This document shows positions 44,801-57,685 of a DNA stretch of 64,000 nucleotides, piece after piece. The position numbers were made by a program, and so were the translations under genes. Source of the stretch: Karalla daura. Its lineage: Eukaryota > Chordata > Actinopteri > Chaetodontiformes > Leiognathidae. The stretch's first letter is position 1. The number at the start of each line of letters is the position of its first letter. The stretch spans positions 12,599,319 through 12,663,318 of the forward strand of contig CM055205.1 of NCBI GenBank assembly GCA_029224185.1, written 5' to 3'. Below the pieces are notes generated by a model, which had not been told where the DNA came from, ran no database searches, and worked only from the letters and a program-made list of their open reading frames with translations.

Positions 44801-45703
44801 TGTCTTTTGTCTCGGCATGTGCACTTGTGCTTTCTTTCAACTTTACACAGTCCTGGTTGCGGCATGTTTGTGTTGCTTGTATGTCTTGCGTGCATGCATG
44901 TACTGTAGCATACTGTACAGGTGGATGTGTCATTCCTCTATGAACTCAATCACCCTCACTTCTATGCTGCTTCTATACTGTGCAGAAAGCCTCCAGAGCT
45001 AATATTTCATTAGGTAACCAAATGCAGCCAAGATGGAAGAACTGTGCATTGAAATCCCCTTTATTTTTAGCTCCAGGACCAGACCAATATTTGCAGATGG
45101 TGACACTGGCTTTTGAGAAAGATGCATACGTGCCACAGCTTTAAGATTCTCATGCAAGCTGAGTCTTTGGCAGACATATGGGCCTTTGTAAGCTGGGCCA
45201 GGTGATTGTCTTTTTGCCTGTCTATTTTCTCTGCACTCAGGTATAAATATTTATTATGCGGAGAAACTGAACAGAAGAGGCTGTTTGTGTTCACTCCATT
45301 TGCCCCCAGAGTATTTCATCCATTCATGTGTTATGATTCTGCTTGATAATTTGGATTTGTTAACACAACTTTAAAATCATAGTAGCAGTACGGAAGGGGC
45401 TTCATTTTGTGTTTGAATATCTGAAAGATATAATAACTACTGGGCTGATTTGGGATTAAGTTTCTAAAATTTGGCTGGCTCTCCCAAACACACAAGTGCC
45501 TGCTTCGCCATGGTTGTGGGATGTTCAAACTTCCAGGCTGAAACAGTGAAATGTTTTGCGTATCAACCACCAGTGCGTGATATTCCCTAATTTGTCTCAA
45601 TTTTCACACTTTTGAGTCTTCTTTGTCTCAATTTCCTGGACTCATTTCAGTGTTTAAAATACAGAATGGGCAAACAAAACAAAGCTGTGGCAAGTACATG
45701 CAG

Positions 45704-45737
45704 CACTGTTTCTGGGCAAACTTGCCCAGAAACAGTG
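45704..45737. repeat. Perfect 16-bp inverted repeat with 2-nt loop
   Basis: CACTGTTTCTGGGCAA, a two-base spacer, then its exact reverse complement. Flanking bases do not pair, so the arms end sharply. Confidence 0.97.
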
Positions 45738-47522
45738 TAAGTACACTAACACATTTTTAGTGTAATCCTGTGTGGTTCTCTTGCCTGGTGGTTTTTGAGT
45801 CCACCATTAATCAAACAGTGTCAATCAAAGTGAAATTTAAATTGTTTTTTCTGAAACTAAAGCAGTTGTTAAGATAACATCAAAGAATGGGAACTTTGCG
45901 CTAACGTTAGCAAGCTACGCTAGCAATGATGTGGTCTCAGAGTGGAAGCTACGTAGCCTACGGCAGCCTACTTGCTGCCATTTTCCAAGTGTAATATAAA
46001 CTTAGAATTATGATGTGTTGACTCAATTGTTAAATTTCGTGACGGTCCAAGCAGTACAATGTGAACTTGTTAGGAAGGAAAATAAATGCCTCATGTCAAT
46101 GCACAATAGGGCACCAGTTGGAGCAGATCATGGGAACTGAAAGTGCTTCCCACTAGCATCGTTGGCTCTCAGATCCAGTCAAATGCTGCCTTAGAGATTG
46201 AGGCTTAAACATCATTTATATGACTATCCCCACAAACAGATATTTAGATACTCCACTTTAAATATGTCCAAATATGTACAATAACGGCAGTATTATCATA
46301 GTTTAAACTTCTTTTCAAAGAAAGTTAAGTAAATGCAAAGTTCAGTTTGGATTTAAAAAATAAACTTCAGTATTAACCGCTAATACCCATCAACAACTGT
46401 AGAACAAGGGTTATCCCATAGAGCGACATGCCAAGCTGAGTTAGAAAGAATTTTAAACCTCAGTTACGGACAAGGGGCTTTGTACATGGCAGGGCATTTA
46501 TTACCGAGTACACAGTGGGCACATGTTTTTGATTTTCAGTGCTGTGTGACCTGTCTTGTTTCTTACCATGTCATGCAGACTGTTATTCCACAATCTAGCA
46601 TTTCTTGCTCCTGTGGCAAAGCAAACTCTGCGGAGTGACGGATGTGAGTGAAACGTAGATAGAGGAATGGTGCTAAGTGGACCAAAACAAAAAAAAAAGA
46701 TTAAAAAAAGCCTAAAACGCAGTGAATTTCCTGAAATGATCCCTTTCGCTTTCTGCACATGACTCCGGTGATTAATGGGCAGGGCGCACGTGTAATGGAG
46801 GTGGCAGGGAACAGTGCTGTATAGATCTAAATTGAGATTAATGGACAGGACTTTATGTACATTGCTGAAAAGCTGCCCTGCACTACCTCAGAGGGTAGGA
46901 GAGCTACCTGCCAAGTTCCTGTGTGAAATTAAGTCATGTGAATATGTGTAAATGTCGTATTTCAAGATAATTAATCAGTGCGTGCTTCTCAGAAGTGACT
47001 TATTTGAATCCTACCACTCACTTAAAATATATTATAAAACATATGAGTATACTGTATATACACTGAGGATGTTTAGAGGAGCCTGCTCTTTAACATTTAC
47101 CAGAGTAGGTTGAATTTCTGTAGCTCATGGTATAGTTTATTTCTTTAAAATTAGACTGTAACCTAAACATGTCCAATATTTCTAAAGGGCTCATTTCACA
47201 GATTGATGTTCAGACAATTCTTTTTTTGTCAACTATTTGTTTAATCTTTCGCAAAAAAAAAAAAAAGCTGGAAGCCAAAGGCACTGATTTGGGATTGACC
47301 TCTGACTGCGAGGTAAGCTGCTGTGTGTGGGAGTGCGACATACATGCTGATATTTTCCCTTATCGCTGTCTCCATTTGTGTTGATAGCATGCCGCCAAGG
47401 TCGAGAAATACATCACTAAACCCAGGAATAAATGGGATCGAGATTTACAACACAGTGGTTTACTCTCGTCATATCAGTCAGTCCCAGGTGTCAGGCATTC
47501 ATCACAATGAATGTCACAGTAT

Positions 47523-47573
47523 CACACACATACACACACACACACACAGGCACACACAGACACACACACACAG
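47523..47573 (+). repeat. Interrupted CA microsatellite
   Basis: Short CA runs broken by T and G substitutions. Confidence 0.85.
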
Positions 47574-49120
47574 AAAACTTTCATCGCAGCGAGAGGTCAT
47601 AACACGGGAATGCAAAACCAGACGAAAAAGAGGAATTCTGGGAACAAAAGGGAAATCACGCCAACACAGCAATAAACTGTAAATCAAGAGTGTGTTCTGA
47701 CCGCTGGATGATGGATGCTGGCTGCAGTGTTTGTGTTTACTGGGGTATCGAATGTTGTTTATGAGCGAGATGAGATCAGAGCCCAGGGGTTACCATGGGA
47801 GCAGACGGACCATCCGGGGGTCGTGTGACGGAGGCCCGAGGCACTCTGTCATCACCGAGTGGAGCTCTCTGCTTTGATTTCCTTTATTAGCTCCCTAATG
47901 TTTGCCTCCGCGCCTGTGCGCATACTGTATGTGCATGTGTCGGTCGGGCTCCGATTCACTTCACGGGTGCTTGCGTCCTCGACGATTAATTTATCTGTGG
48001 AATGTTATCCATAAAAGTTGAGTGACATGTCAGAGAGCTGTTGGGTTTTTTCTTTCAGTCGCAGCCCCTCTGGCTTCTTTAATCACACGTTCAGCGTGTG
48101 ACAGAGTACAGAGCCGGCCGCTCACGACAAGCTGTGCAGACACACAGCACACTGCGTGCTGTGGTTTGCGCCACGCACGGGCCAAGCTTTTTAACAAGTT
48201 CAGTGTTGCAGTGTTGGAGTTGTTGCCCCGGTGCTAAAAAGCTGGATCGCACCACGTTTTCGTAACGCTCGGGCGATATGAATTCATTTCAATGGAATTG
48301 CTGCGAGAAATTTGCTCACTTTTCCTGTTGTGCGTTCAACTTTGGTGAATTTCGCATGCAAATATGCAAGGTTGACCAACTGCAACTGACAGTTCGTTTA
48401 CAGAGGAGGAGAGAGGTGGAAAGTGCGATGCAGAGAAGCATCCTCATTTTTTTCACGTTACACACTTGTGTTTTGCTGCTGGAAATTTCACATTTGAGTT
48501 TGATTTGTAGCAATAAAACACCATAAGCATAGTAAAAACACACAAGTCGATCGTCAATTTCATGGCTTAATTTGTGACACCCTTCATTATGTACCATATG
48601 ATCCAAAATAATGTTCTTATGAGCATGAGGGATGGCTGTATCCCTATCAGTGGCCGAGACAAAAAAAGTGGAAATATGATATTCAAACTATATCTGTGTT
48701 GGCCTTCATCATGACCTTTGGCTGATTTGTCTGATCATCTGGAGATACTTACCTCAGTAATGTTCCCACCGAGTTTGGTGAAAATACCTCCACATGATTT
48801 TTACTGATTTTGCTCAGGCACACACACACAGAGGTGAAAACAATACTGCCTGCTGCTACTTCAACCAGCCACAACCAGAAGATACAGCTGCACCACCGTC
48901 TTCTCGTGTGATTGTGCATGAAGGCCAGCTCTCTTTCATTTGGAAGAAAATGAGTTTGATCCCATAGGCTTGACAGTGAGTCTTCATGTGAAATGCACCC
49001 CTGAAAAATATGGCAGGGAAATTTCTTTACTGTGGCTCCAAATTGGCATCTTACTTGATACAAACTCCTGAAAGGAAAAGTTTGCTATGTCAAAATTCAG
49101 TGTACAAGCAGTGCCTACTT

Positions 49121-49156
49121 GTCTACTTGCCACTGTACAAACAGTGGCAAGTAGAC
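49121..49156. repeat. Perfect 16-bp inverted repeat with 4-nt loop
   Basis: GTCTACTTGCCACTGT, the spacer ACAA, then its exact reverse complement. CTACTTG also occurs just upstream (49115-49121), so part of the arm is also directly repeated. Confidence 0.97.
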
Positions 49157-52100
49157 TTTCAGCTTCCAAATGTTTTTGCAGTCAACATGCTGGGTCTTCG
49201 CCATGAAATATGTCAGTTACATCACTCAGAGATGCATATTCTTCCATCAGTGACTGTGGCCTTGGTCAACTGCCAGCAGGGAGCACAAAAAAAACAAAAA
49301 ACAAACAACAAAAAAAAAAAAACACGTCTCATCTGGCTGCGATGGAAAAGGCGTCCAGGCCACAGTTGTTGTAATTCAGACATAAACTGAATGTAACTGT
49401 CGCCTGTGGTTGTCAGTCCCTTGGCAGTGCCAAAAGACTTTGGAAGGTGGGAAGACTACAAATGAGGACTGGCAAAGATGTTGTTAGCAAATATCAAGCA
49501 GTTTCAAAGTTTTCTGGTGCAAGAGCAGAATAAATATGAATTTGACACGATGGTTATATCATTTACTTAATTAATTTAGAGGAGGCCAGCCACACTAGCA
49601 ATACTGTTTTCCAAGATTATAAATTATATGGTTTCGGATGTCGCTACAATATGACTTTCATTTATTTAGTTTCTCTTTTTTCCACCATGAATCAATATTT
49701 CTTATTAATATTTTAACTTTTTTTTTTTTGCCAGTTTGCATGGAAAAACTGACTTCACCTGTTGAGTTACATCTGAACTAATGAGATCAATTTAGCCTCC
49801 AGAGCGGCTTTGCCTGTGAAATGTTTGTATAACTAAATGTCCAATCTGCTGTTTGCGCCTGAGCACAGACAGGATATTATGATAGGCCGACTTTCACAAA
49901 CAGGAAGCATTTTAACTGAAGCGACAGCGCAGTTTATTTTGATTGTGATGTGTTTAGACCTCTGCAACAGCCCCCCCCTACAGTATTGTATGCAAATGCC
50001 CGATTTATTTTGATACACTTGCTCGTTCGTCCAAGCGATGAAACATGGTTGCTGGTTCCATTTAATGCAGTGAAAGCCCCCCCCCCACCACCCCCTCCAC
50101 TTTCTTTATCAGACATTGTTTGGGTTATCTGAGTTGACGCTGAATAGGGAAAAGTCCATTGTTTTGCTGCATCAATCAAGCCAAGTAAGAGTTGAGATAA
50201 AAACTGAGGTCTGAGGTGATTTTCCCTTGTGAAATCACGTGTTTCTGATCTGATGTTTGATAACATTTACATCACAATTAGTTGGAAAACAATCCTCGAA
50301 TGGCATTCGTTTCTGCATGCGGGACTCCCTTAATTACTCCATGTCATGTTATTACACCCGTGCATTTTAGTGGATGTGCATGTTTGTGTTTCTGCTCGGC
50401 TCTGCAACTTTGCAGCAGAATTGATTTCCTCGGATTGTCTCATCACACAGAAAGAGCAGGAAGCAGGAAGTGCTTGTCGCCGCGGTACAGCGCGAATGTT
50501 ATGTTCCAGCAAACACTGCCCAGTGACACTTGGCAACGAGTGTTGTTGCTGTCTGGACCGCCCTGCAGAATGTGCAGACGCGCGTGCGTGTGTCTGCGTC
50601 TGTGCAACCTTTCCTGCGCACTTAATGCGTCGCTTCCTCCGTGTATTTGTCTTCTCACAGACGGGCGGCTGACTTTGCACAGGGGGCTCATGGGAGATAA
50701 GCTTCAGAGGCCTCGTAAAGCACTCTCCTCGTTGACCAGGTCATCCAGCTTCGATGTTTTCAAAACCTCTGTAGACCTCTACATCACCAAATATCATTCC
50801 AACTCGCAAGATAAAACAAATGAATATGGGATAGATTACAGGAATAAATAAAATGTAACACATTTCTGGCTCGGAGACGTGGTGTAATTGAATCCAAATC
50901 AGTAGTACGGCCCCAACTGTGGACTGTCGAGACAGATCTGTGGATCTACAGCGTTACGCATCTGGCTGATGCTGCCTGGGGGATGCTGCTACGGTGGGGG
51001 GGGTCCCTAGGAAAGATGGATAAACTGTGGGCCCAAATGTCCACCTTCCTGCTGAGAAGCCTCTCCTCTTTATCCCTTGGAGTGATCCCTTGGAACAGCC
51101 CTTATTTGTCCAATTCCTATGTGCTGTTTGTCAAAAAAGGATGATGAGAGTGTGTGTAAGGATCTTATGTAACAAGAGTGCTTTGATATCTGCACCCATG
51201 AGTGGTGGGCAAGCTCAACAACACAAGCAGGGGTCTGTCAAAAAGTGCCTTTGATTGCAGCGGGGCTGGATAGCGTCATGCTCCCTGTCGTGGATATGTG
51301 CGAGGTCGACAGTCTAACTACCCACTGGGGAGCAGAGACTTTATAAGCGACCTGTAATCACCTGTCACCCCGCAATCCTCTAACTACCCCTGAGGTCACG
51401 CAAGCATGTGTGTGGTTTCTAGTCAGAGGCCAGAGGCAGACAGATAGACAGGGAAAAAGAAATACTAAAGCTCATCTATCATCTTAGTTACAAGACAAAT
51501 GCTCGGAGAGAATTAGCATTAGCTTGTAATTTCTTGCAAGACATCAGAGTGCAAAGTGAGAGACTCTAAAAGCACTTGGAATGTATAACAAATGTTTTGG
51601 GCGCACTTTTTCAGTGTTTTTACATTCCAGACGTACATTGATGAGGGTCATTTGTCTTATGTGGTCATTCATGTGAGTGCCTCTATGTGTGTGTGCGTGT
51701 ATAAGTGTCTGTGTGTGCATGTGCAAACGAGTGTTGGCTGAGCACACAGGATGGGAAACAAAGCGATTTTGACCAAGGGATTAGGTATAAATGGGTGTAC
51801 TGCAAAAGACAGGAAAAACAAAGCGAAGATAGATAAAGTGAGAGGGTGGAGTGTGGTGGAAAAAAAATTAAAGGAAAATAAATGTGAGGGTAGAGAGAGG
51901 CAAGTCGAAGTGGAGGAGCGGAATAGGGTGGAAAATAGTGGAAAAAAAATGAGGAGGGGTGAAGGGAGGGCTGCGGGCCTGAGGGAGTGGCAACGAGGGT
52001 CGTTTGAGTTGGAGCGAGAGGAGAAGGGGCTTTGGGAGGGGAGAGGGACACTGTGAAATGTTGAAAAACCTCACAATTGATGGTGTTTGATTTCCACAGT

Positions 52101-53449
52101 AATTACCATTCCTCTGGCTCCGTGCATTCCCAATCTGGGCCTATCTTATATCCACGCCACATTCCGCAAATGATTAGCTGGCCCACTGCTTCTTCCTGCT
52201 GCCCACGGACTGAGTCTCTGAGAAAGACAGTCAGAGTTGGGGAGTTTAGATGTTCCTCTTTGACACAAAAAACAAAGAGAAAGTGCAAAGATTCTCTCAA
52301 ATGTAATATACTTAACTAACTTACCTCAAATTCCCACCACATCCGTCAAACAGTGCCGAGACCTCTTTGAGAAAAAAAGTGCTTCTACGCAACCCAAAGG
52401 TGCTGAGACCACCGCTGACGCTGTAGCTGCAGGATACGTAAGATCCCCGCTCTTATGTTGGGGAAAACGAAAGAATGGAGGAGAGGGAAAGGAAAAGAAA
52501 AGACAGACGGAGAACACGAGAGCGGCGGTGCCAAGCTTATTCGCACACGGCTCCAACTGCAGCCATGCTTAGCTGTGTGAAAAGAACTGGCTCCAGTCGT
52601 TTCGAAAACGTCCGCTTCACTTTTCTCTGTTGATAATTCTTCGCCAAAGGAGAGTTGGTGCGCGGGGCCAAAATGCTGTACATGCGGCCCATCACAATGA
52701 ACTGCTGCTGGAGCACGGGCTCATGCCTCTGCTGCCTCTGCTGCCTCTCCTGCTGCTGCTGCAGCCTGGAAAATGTGGGATTGTTTGTGTCTACAAGCTC
52801 CCGCAACATTCCTCTCCACTTGCGGCGTTTGTGCACTTGTATTTGTGTGTTTGTGTGTGCGATCTGAAGCCGGCGTGTGGGAGATTTAAAGCTGCATCAT
52901 GCCCTGGCGCAGGCCGTAGATCAGCAGGGCCCTCGTCTCCAGAGCACCTGGAGGTCTCCTTGGTCCAGCCGCTATCCCATCAGCCCCGCCATCAATCACT
53001 GTCCAGTTACGCAGCAGGAGGCTTCGCTGTATGTCGCCGAAGCCTGTGGAGCGATATAGTTGCCCTCATATTTTCCAATACTGTGCAGGGCAGCACATAC
53101 TGTAAATAAGGAAGCTCATGTGAACGAAGCCATTAAACAGACAAGAAGATATATGCCCACTATGTGAGAGCAGAGAAGATGATCCTCTCTGATTGTAATG
53201 ATCTACACCTGGGGGGCTCTTTGCACCACTTAAGTGTTTAAGAGCATTTATTTATTGTCCAGTCCAGTGGGTTCCAGCTGGTGGGTCCTGACTATACAGA
53301 AGGTCCATTCTGAGTAAGTGGCTAATAATTCTTTTTTTTTTTTTTTAAGTGAAGTATAGTAGAAATTTAGGAGAAAGGTTCCTATTGTGGGTCACATGGC
53401 TGAAGTGTCACACCATGAATGCTCCAGGTTTGCCTCCAACTGGACTGAG

Positions 53450-53710
53450 GGCCTTTTTGCGTGGAGTTGCTCCTCATGTCTGAGCTTACTGAGTTTATTG
53501 TGGATACCTTAGTTTCCGACTATGCCCAAAAATATCCCGAGGTTGACTGGAAACTCTAAATTGCCCATATATCTGAGCCTGAGAGTGGATGGTGTGTACG
53601 CCCTGCAATGGACTGGCAATCTGTCCAAGTGTATTTCCTGCTTTCATTCTTCTGTATGCACACTAGAGTTAGACGCCCATTGCACCATTAAGGAGGTGCA
53701 AGAGTGAGTA
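53450..53710 (+). repeat. Teleost dispersed repeat, diverged copy
   Basis: The ordered phrases GCGTGGAGTTGC, CCCAAAAATATCCCGAGGTT, GACTGGAAACTCTAAATTGC and GCAATGGACTGGCAATCTGT follow the layout of the repeat at 11790-12055, with many substitutions. Confidence 0.65.
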
Positions 53711-56700
53711 AGATAACTAATGGGCCCCCGTTGTGTCAGCTGTCATTAGTTTGTATTTAACTGAACATGTGCTGTAGTAGTTGAATTATCACATAATACG
53801 TTTTTTATGCTCGGTTGAGTTGAAAACCGCATTTCCATTTGTTTTCTTTTCTCTCACCGTTTGAGTTTTGATTTGAGCTTATTGGATTATGTCATGATCT
53901 TCAATGTTTGAATGGAAACTGAGCTGATAGTCATTAAAACCATTTATCTCACAATCCCCCTGGACAGGAGTGATATGTCAAAGCCCACAGCAAAGAAGAA
54001 GTCTTTCTGCCCGGCGTTCGCCAGTCTCTAATAAGAAGGTTAGAATAGCGGCTGAACTCAGAAGCCTGGATAAAGTTGACATCTTGGCGAGGATAGCACT
54101 GTTTCCTCACCGCTTGATGTGCCTTAATTCAGACACGCTGAAAGGATGAATGGAAACAGGACTAAATGTGGATTTATAACCACCAGTAGTGCTATGGGGC
54201 TCTAATTGCTGAGCTACCTGGGCAGCCTACCTGGTACGATCTAAAAAATGAATTGAGGTTATGTCAGTGAGCGGGAATACAGGTAGTTCTTTCAGTGGAT
54301 GTGTTTCTTTACAGTAATTTTGTGCTAACAATGTGAAAGGAGTTTGACAGCAGTAGTAAGTCTCTTCACGGTGTTGCAGCTATCAGGCTGACAGTGTTAT
54401 TCACTATTTTCCTTTGCTAAAACTAAAGAAATCATTGTGGTAGGAAAATATTTTGCTTTGTTTGTCCTTGAAAGAAAAACTATATGAAATTCTGCATTAA
54501 ATAACAATGGAAACACATTTCATGAATAAGTAATGACACACCATTTATAGCAAAAGTGTTTCCCGATGCAGCTGAGTTTCGGTTTTCTTTGCCAGTGAAA
54601 GCACACCTAACTCACATTACAATGTTTTGTTTCATGTTTATGTAAGATTGCCTTTGCAGCTGGATGGAAACATGATTATAGATTACTCCGACCCAGCCTC
54701 TTTAAACATGGCAGCGATGGCTTTTGTGTTGTTGATAATTCCTGACTGAAAAAAAAAGGACCAAATATGTTTATTTTACTTAAGAGAATTGCACAATAGA
54801 ACCTTCTTCAGTGTGTTTAAACAGGCCCGGTTAAAGCCATTGCTGTGGATTCCTGCATAAATGGGAAATGACGGATGAAAGAGACGGGGTTGCTGCTGTT
54901 GGAGGACTCTTGGGCAGATTATCAACATTTCTTCTCCCTGAGACATTGAATATTTGGAGAAGTGACAGTTGTGTATTTGGGTAAGGATGAGAAAATTCGT
55001 TTAAGCCAAAATAGAGGAGGGAAAATGAAAGTGAGAAAACAAATAGTGAATTCAGTTGCACACTTCAATTGTGCAACGATTGCAAATATGAAATACATTT
55101 TCCCCCTTTTGCTCGTTCAAGGACAAGCTCGTGTTTCTCGCTACCTCTCTCTTTTATTCCTCTATTACAACCCTTTCTTCATCCCCACAATGTAAGATTT
55201 TCCACCTCCTCTCAGGGGAGCTAGGATAAATATTTAGCTTTTTTTTTCCCCCCATCAAGTGGTCACAGGTGTAGCCACGTTTTGGAAACGGTTTTCCTTT
55301 GCAAGGTTTCGATACATCCGGATGACGCTACGGTCAGGGATTGCACAGGATTTTGGAATTATCTTCTGATGGGTTCCGAAGGGTTCCGGCGAGGCGCTTC
55401 CCCAACAACACGCTTTGATCAAGAATGCGGGGAGAGGACAGGAGTGACACTGACTGTATTTGTTTTGACTGGTCCAGGTGAAGAAGGGTTGCCGCGGAGT
55501 ATCGTAATGGAGAAAGTGTAAAACTGAATCTGTGTGTGACAGGTGCAGCAGCCTTAAAGGGACGTTTCAGTTTCATGTCTGGGTTTTATTTCGGTGGTTT
55601 CTATCCATATCAATGAGATTTGTGCTCACTGTATGTTTTTGTAAGTTCTTGAAAAGTGCAGACGAAGGGGAAAAATAGATGCTGCCAGTTAGTTAAACTG
55701 TCTGTTGCAAGGAAGCGCAAAAAATCCATCATAAAGATAGAAAATAAAGCTTGACCTCGTGTAACTTTTGGCTGTGCTCAGTTTTTGGTTTTACCTCCAA
55801 AAGAAACAGTTAAGATAATTTCACCGCTACAATTTCACTGCAGCAGTGCCCCCTTGTTTCCAGATCTCAGCAGTTACTCTGAAGGTCAGTGTTGTAACAG
55901 ATATAAAGACTTTAACTTCCTCTTCCTTTTTGTCTTCCCCCAGTGGCACCCGGCCATGGAGATAGATTTGGTTTCATGTTCTGAGGTTTTGGAGCCGCCA
56001 CAAACTACAACTTTATTTCTTGAGAGACAAGTTTCAGCAGAATTTCTCAAAGTTTTATTCACTGACGTTATTTACATAGACGGAAACCACCAGCAGTAAA
56101 TCGGAAGTGTGTAATTGGGGTGACGTGCATTTAAGATGCACACAATGAAATGTACCGACTGTGTTTTCACCTGGTTCGTGTTTTGCGGCCAGTGGGGATT
56201 TTATATGTTGGAGGATAAATATCCTCAACTTGTAAAACGTTGTGTGCTCGCTGGGATCTACGCTGTTTCGTGTCTCACAAACATGGAATCGCATTAAATC
56301 CGATCTGCCCTCCAAGAATGCAGTCATGGTTTCATTACGGAAAGCGAAATACCATTACTGCAATGATAAGCTGTGCATTGCTCTCTTAGGACAGTTCCAT
56401 CACAGACCTAGACAATAATGAAGCAAAAACATCTTCCTTCCAGTCGGGAACTGCTAGACAGTGGCCAAATCAAGGTTGATAAATTAAGTGCAATATAGTG
56501 CATGTTAATATTCTACCAGTCAAATTCTGCATTCCTCTGTCCCTCTTAACACCTGTCTATTCACTCTATAATCCCATGTCTTACAAAGACCATCCATCAT
56601 GGTCTTTCACGTTTCTTCCCTCCGCTCTGAACTATGGCAAAAATGTGTCTGTGCGTTCCCTTTTTAGGAACTGGAAGGAATGCTCCCATCACTCGCTCTC

Positions 56701-57600
56701 CTCATTTTTTTTTCCACCTTCTTTCATTTACAAAAGAGTCAGCAGTGTCGAGATGCATGTCTAGACTCCTGTGCTTAGGTGGTAGTCAAAATAAATCCGG
56801 GGGAGATGCGCTGGATGAAGTGGAAAGGTACGGTGCCGATTGACTATGAATCGCTCTGTTGTGAAAGGAACGGGGCAGTGAGGCAGCTGGAATTGTTGGC
56901 ACTGTTGAAAGCGCGACCTGACCTCAAGGGAATCTGGGAGGATGAAATAATCCCCCCACCACCCCCTCCAGCCACTCTTCATCTGTTTGCTTTTTTTCCT
57001 GACAAATAATGTCATCACCAAAAATGGACCTGTCATCCCTCCACGATTGGACTGGTTAAGCAGTGGTGTTTCATAGAGTTCTTTGTTTCTCTCTTCCTCA
57101 TCAGTCCAGGAAAACAGTGACCTGAGCTGCTTGGAAGAGAAAAAAGAAATGTAAAAATGCAGAAAACCAGAGAACAAAAGAGTCAGGACGAGGGCAGAAA
57201 GATGAAAGGGATTCTGTTCTATCTGTTCATTTGTTTAGCTCAGGCAAAGCAAGGCAGCGAGGTAGAGGGGGAAAGCTGTCCAAGGTGCAGCATGTATTTG
57301 TTTTCACTGCCAGGTCAAACAGAGGGCAAGGGTCAGATGTATTTTAGGCGCCTCGGGCTGCTCTCACTCAAGTGGGAAAAGATTTGAGCGGGGTGTAACG
57401 GCACCTCCAGTGATCTCTTATCGCTGGATCCTCTGCCAGAATGTTCAACCTGCAGCCATTAATCAGGGCTGTGGTCCAGAGGACAAGGTGGGGGTGGTGG
57501 AAGAAGGGGCGGGAGATGAAGAGGGTCATCCCAAGTGTGCAACTGCGAATATGAACAAGAAAAATGTGGTTTCCACTACTGCATAACCACATCTTGTGCA
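53711..57600. other. Unassigned AT-rich spacer
   Basis: About 3.9 kb with short open frames only. No coding exon, RNA gene or clear repeat boundary was recognised. Confidence 0.55.
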
Positions 57601-57604
57601 ACTG

Positions 57605-57685
57605 TACGAACCGGATTCCAGCAAAAGTTGGGACACTGTGTAAAACATAAATAAAACCAGAATGCAATCCTGTGAAAAATGGCGT
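57605..57685 (+). repeat. Fragment of a transposon-like teleost repeat
   Basis: The run CCAGCAAAAGTTGGGACACT followed by GTGTAAAACATAAATAAAACCAG and AATGCAAT resembles the terminal part of a widespread fish element whose copies read 'AGTTGGGACACTGTGTAAAA...AAAACAGAATGCAATGAT'. Only about 80 bases are left. I do not assign the superfamily. Confidence 0.6.

Noticed and set aside
50282..50851. 189-codon plus-strand open frame
   Set aside because: Cys/Leu/Ser-rich from local GC/CT composition, overlapped by other open frames on both strands, and no family resemblance.
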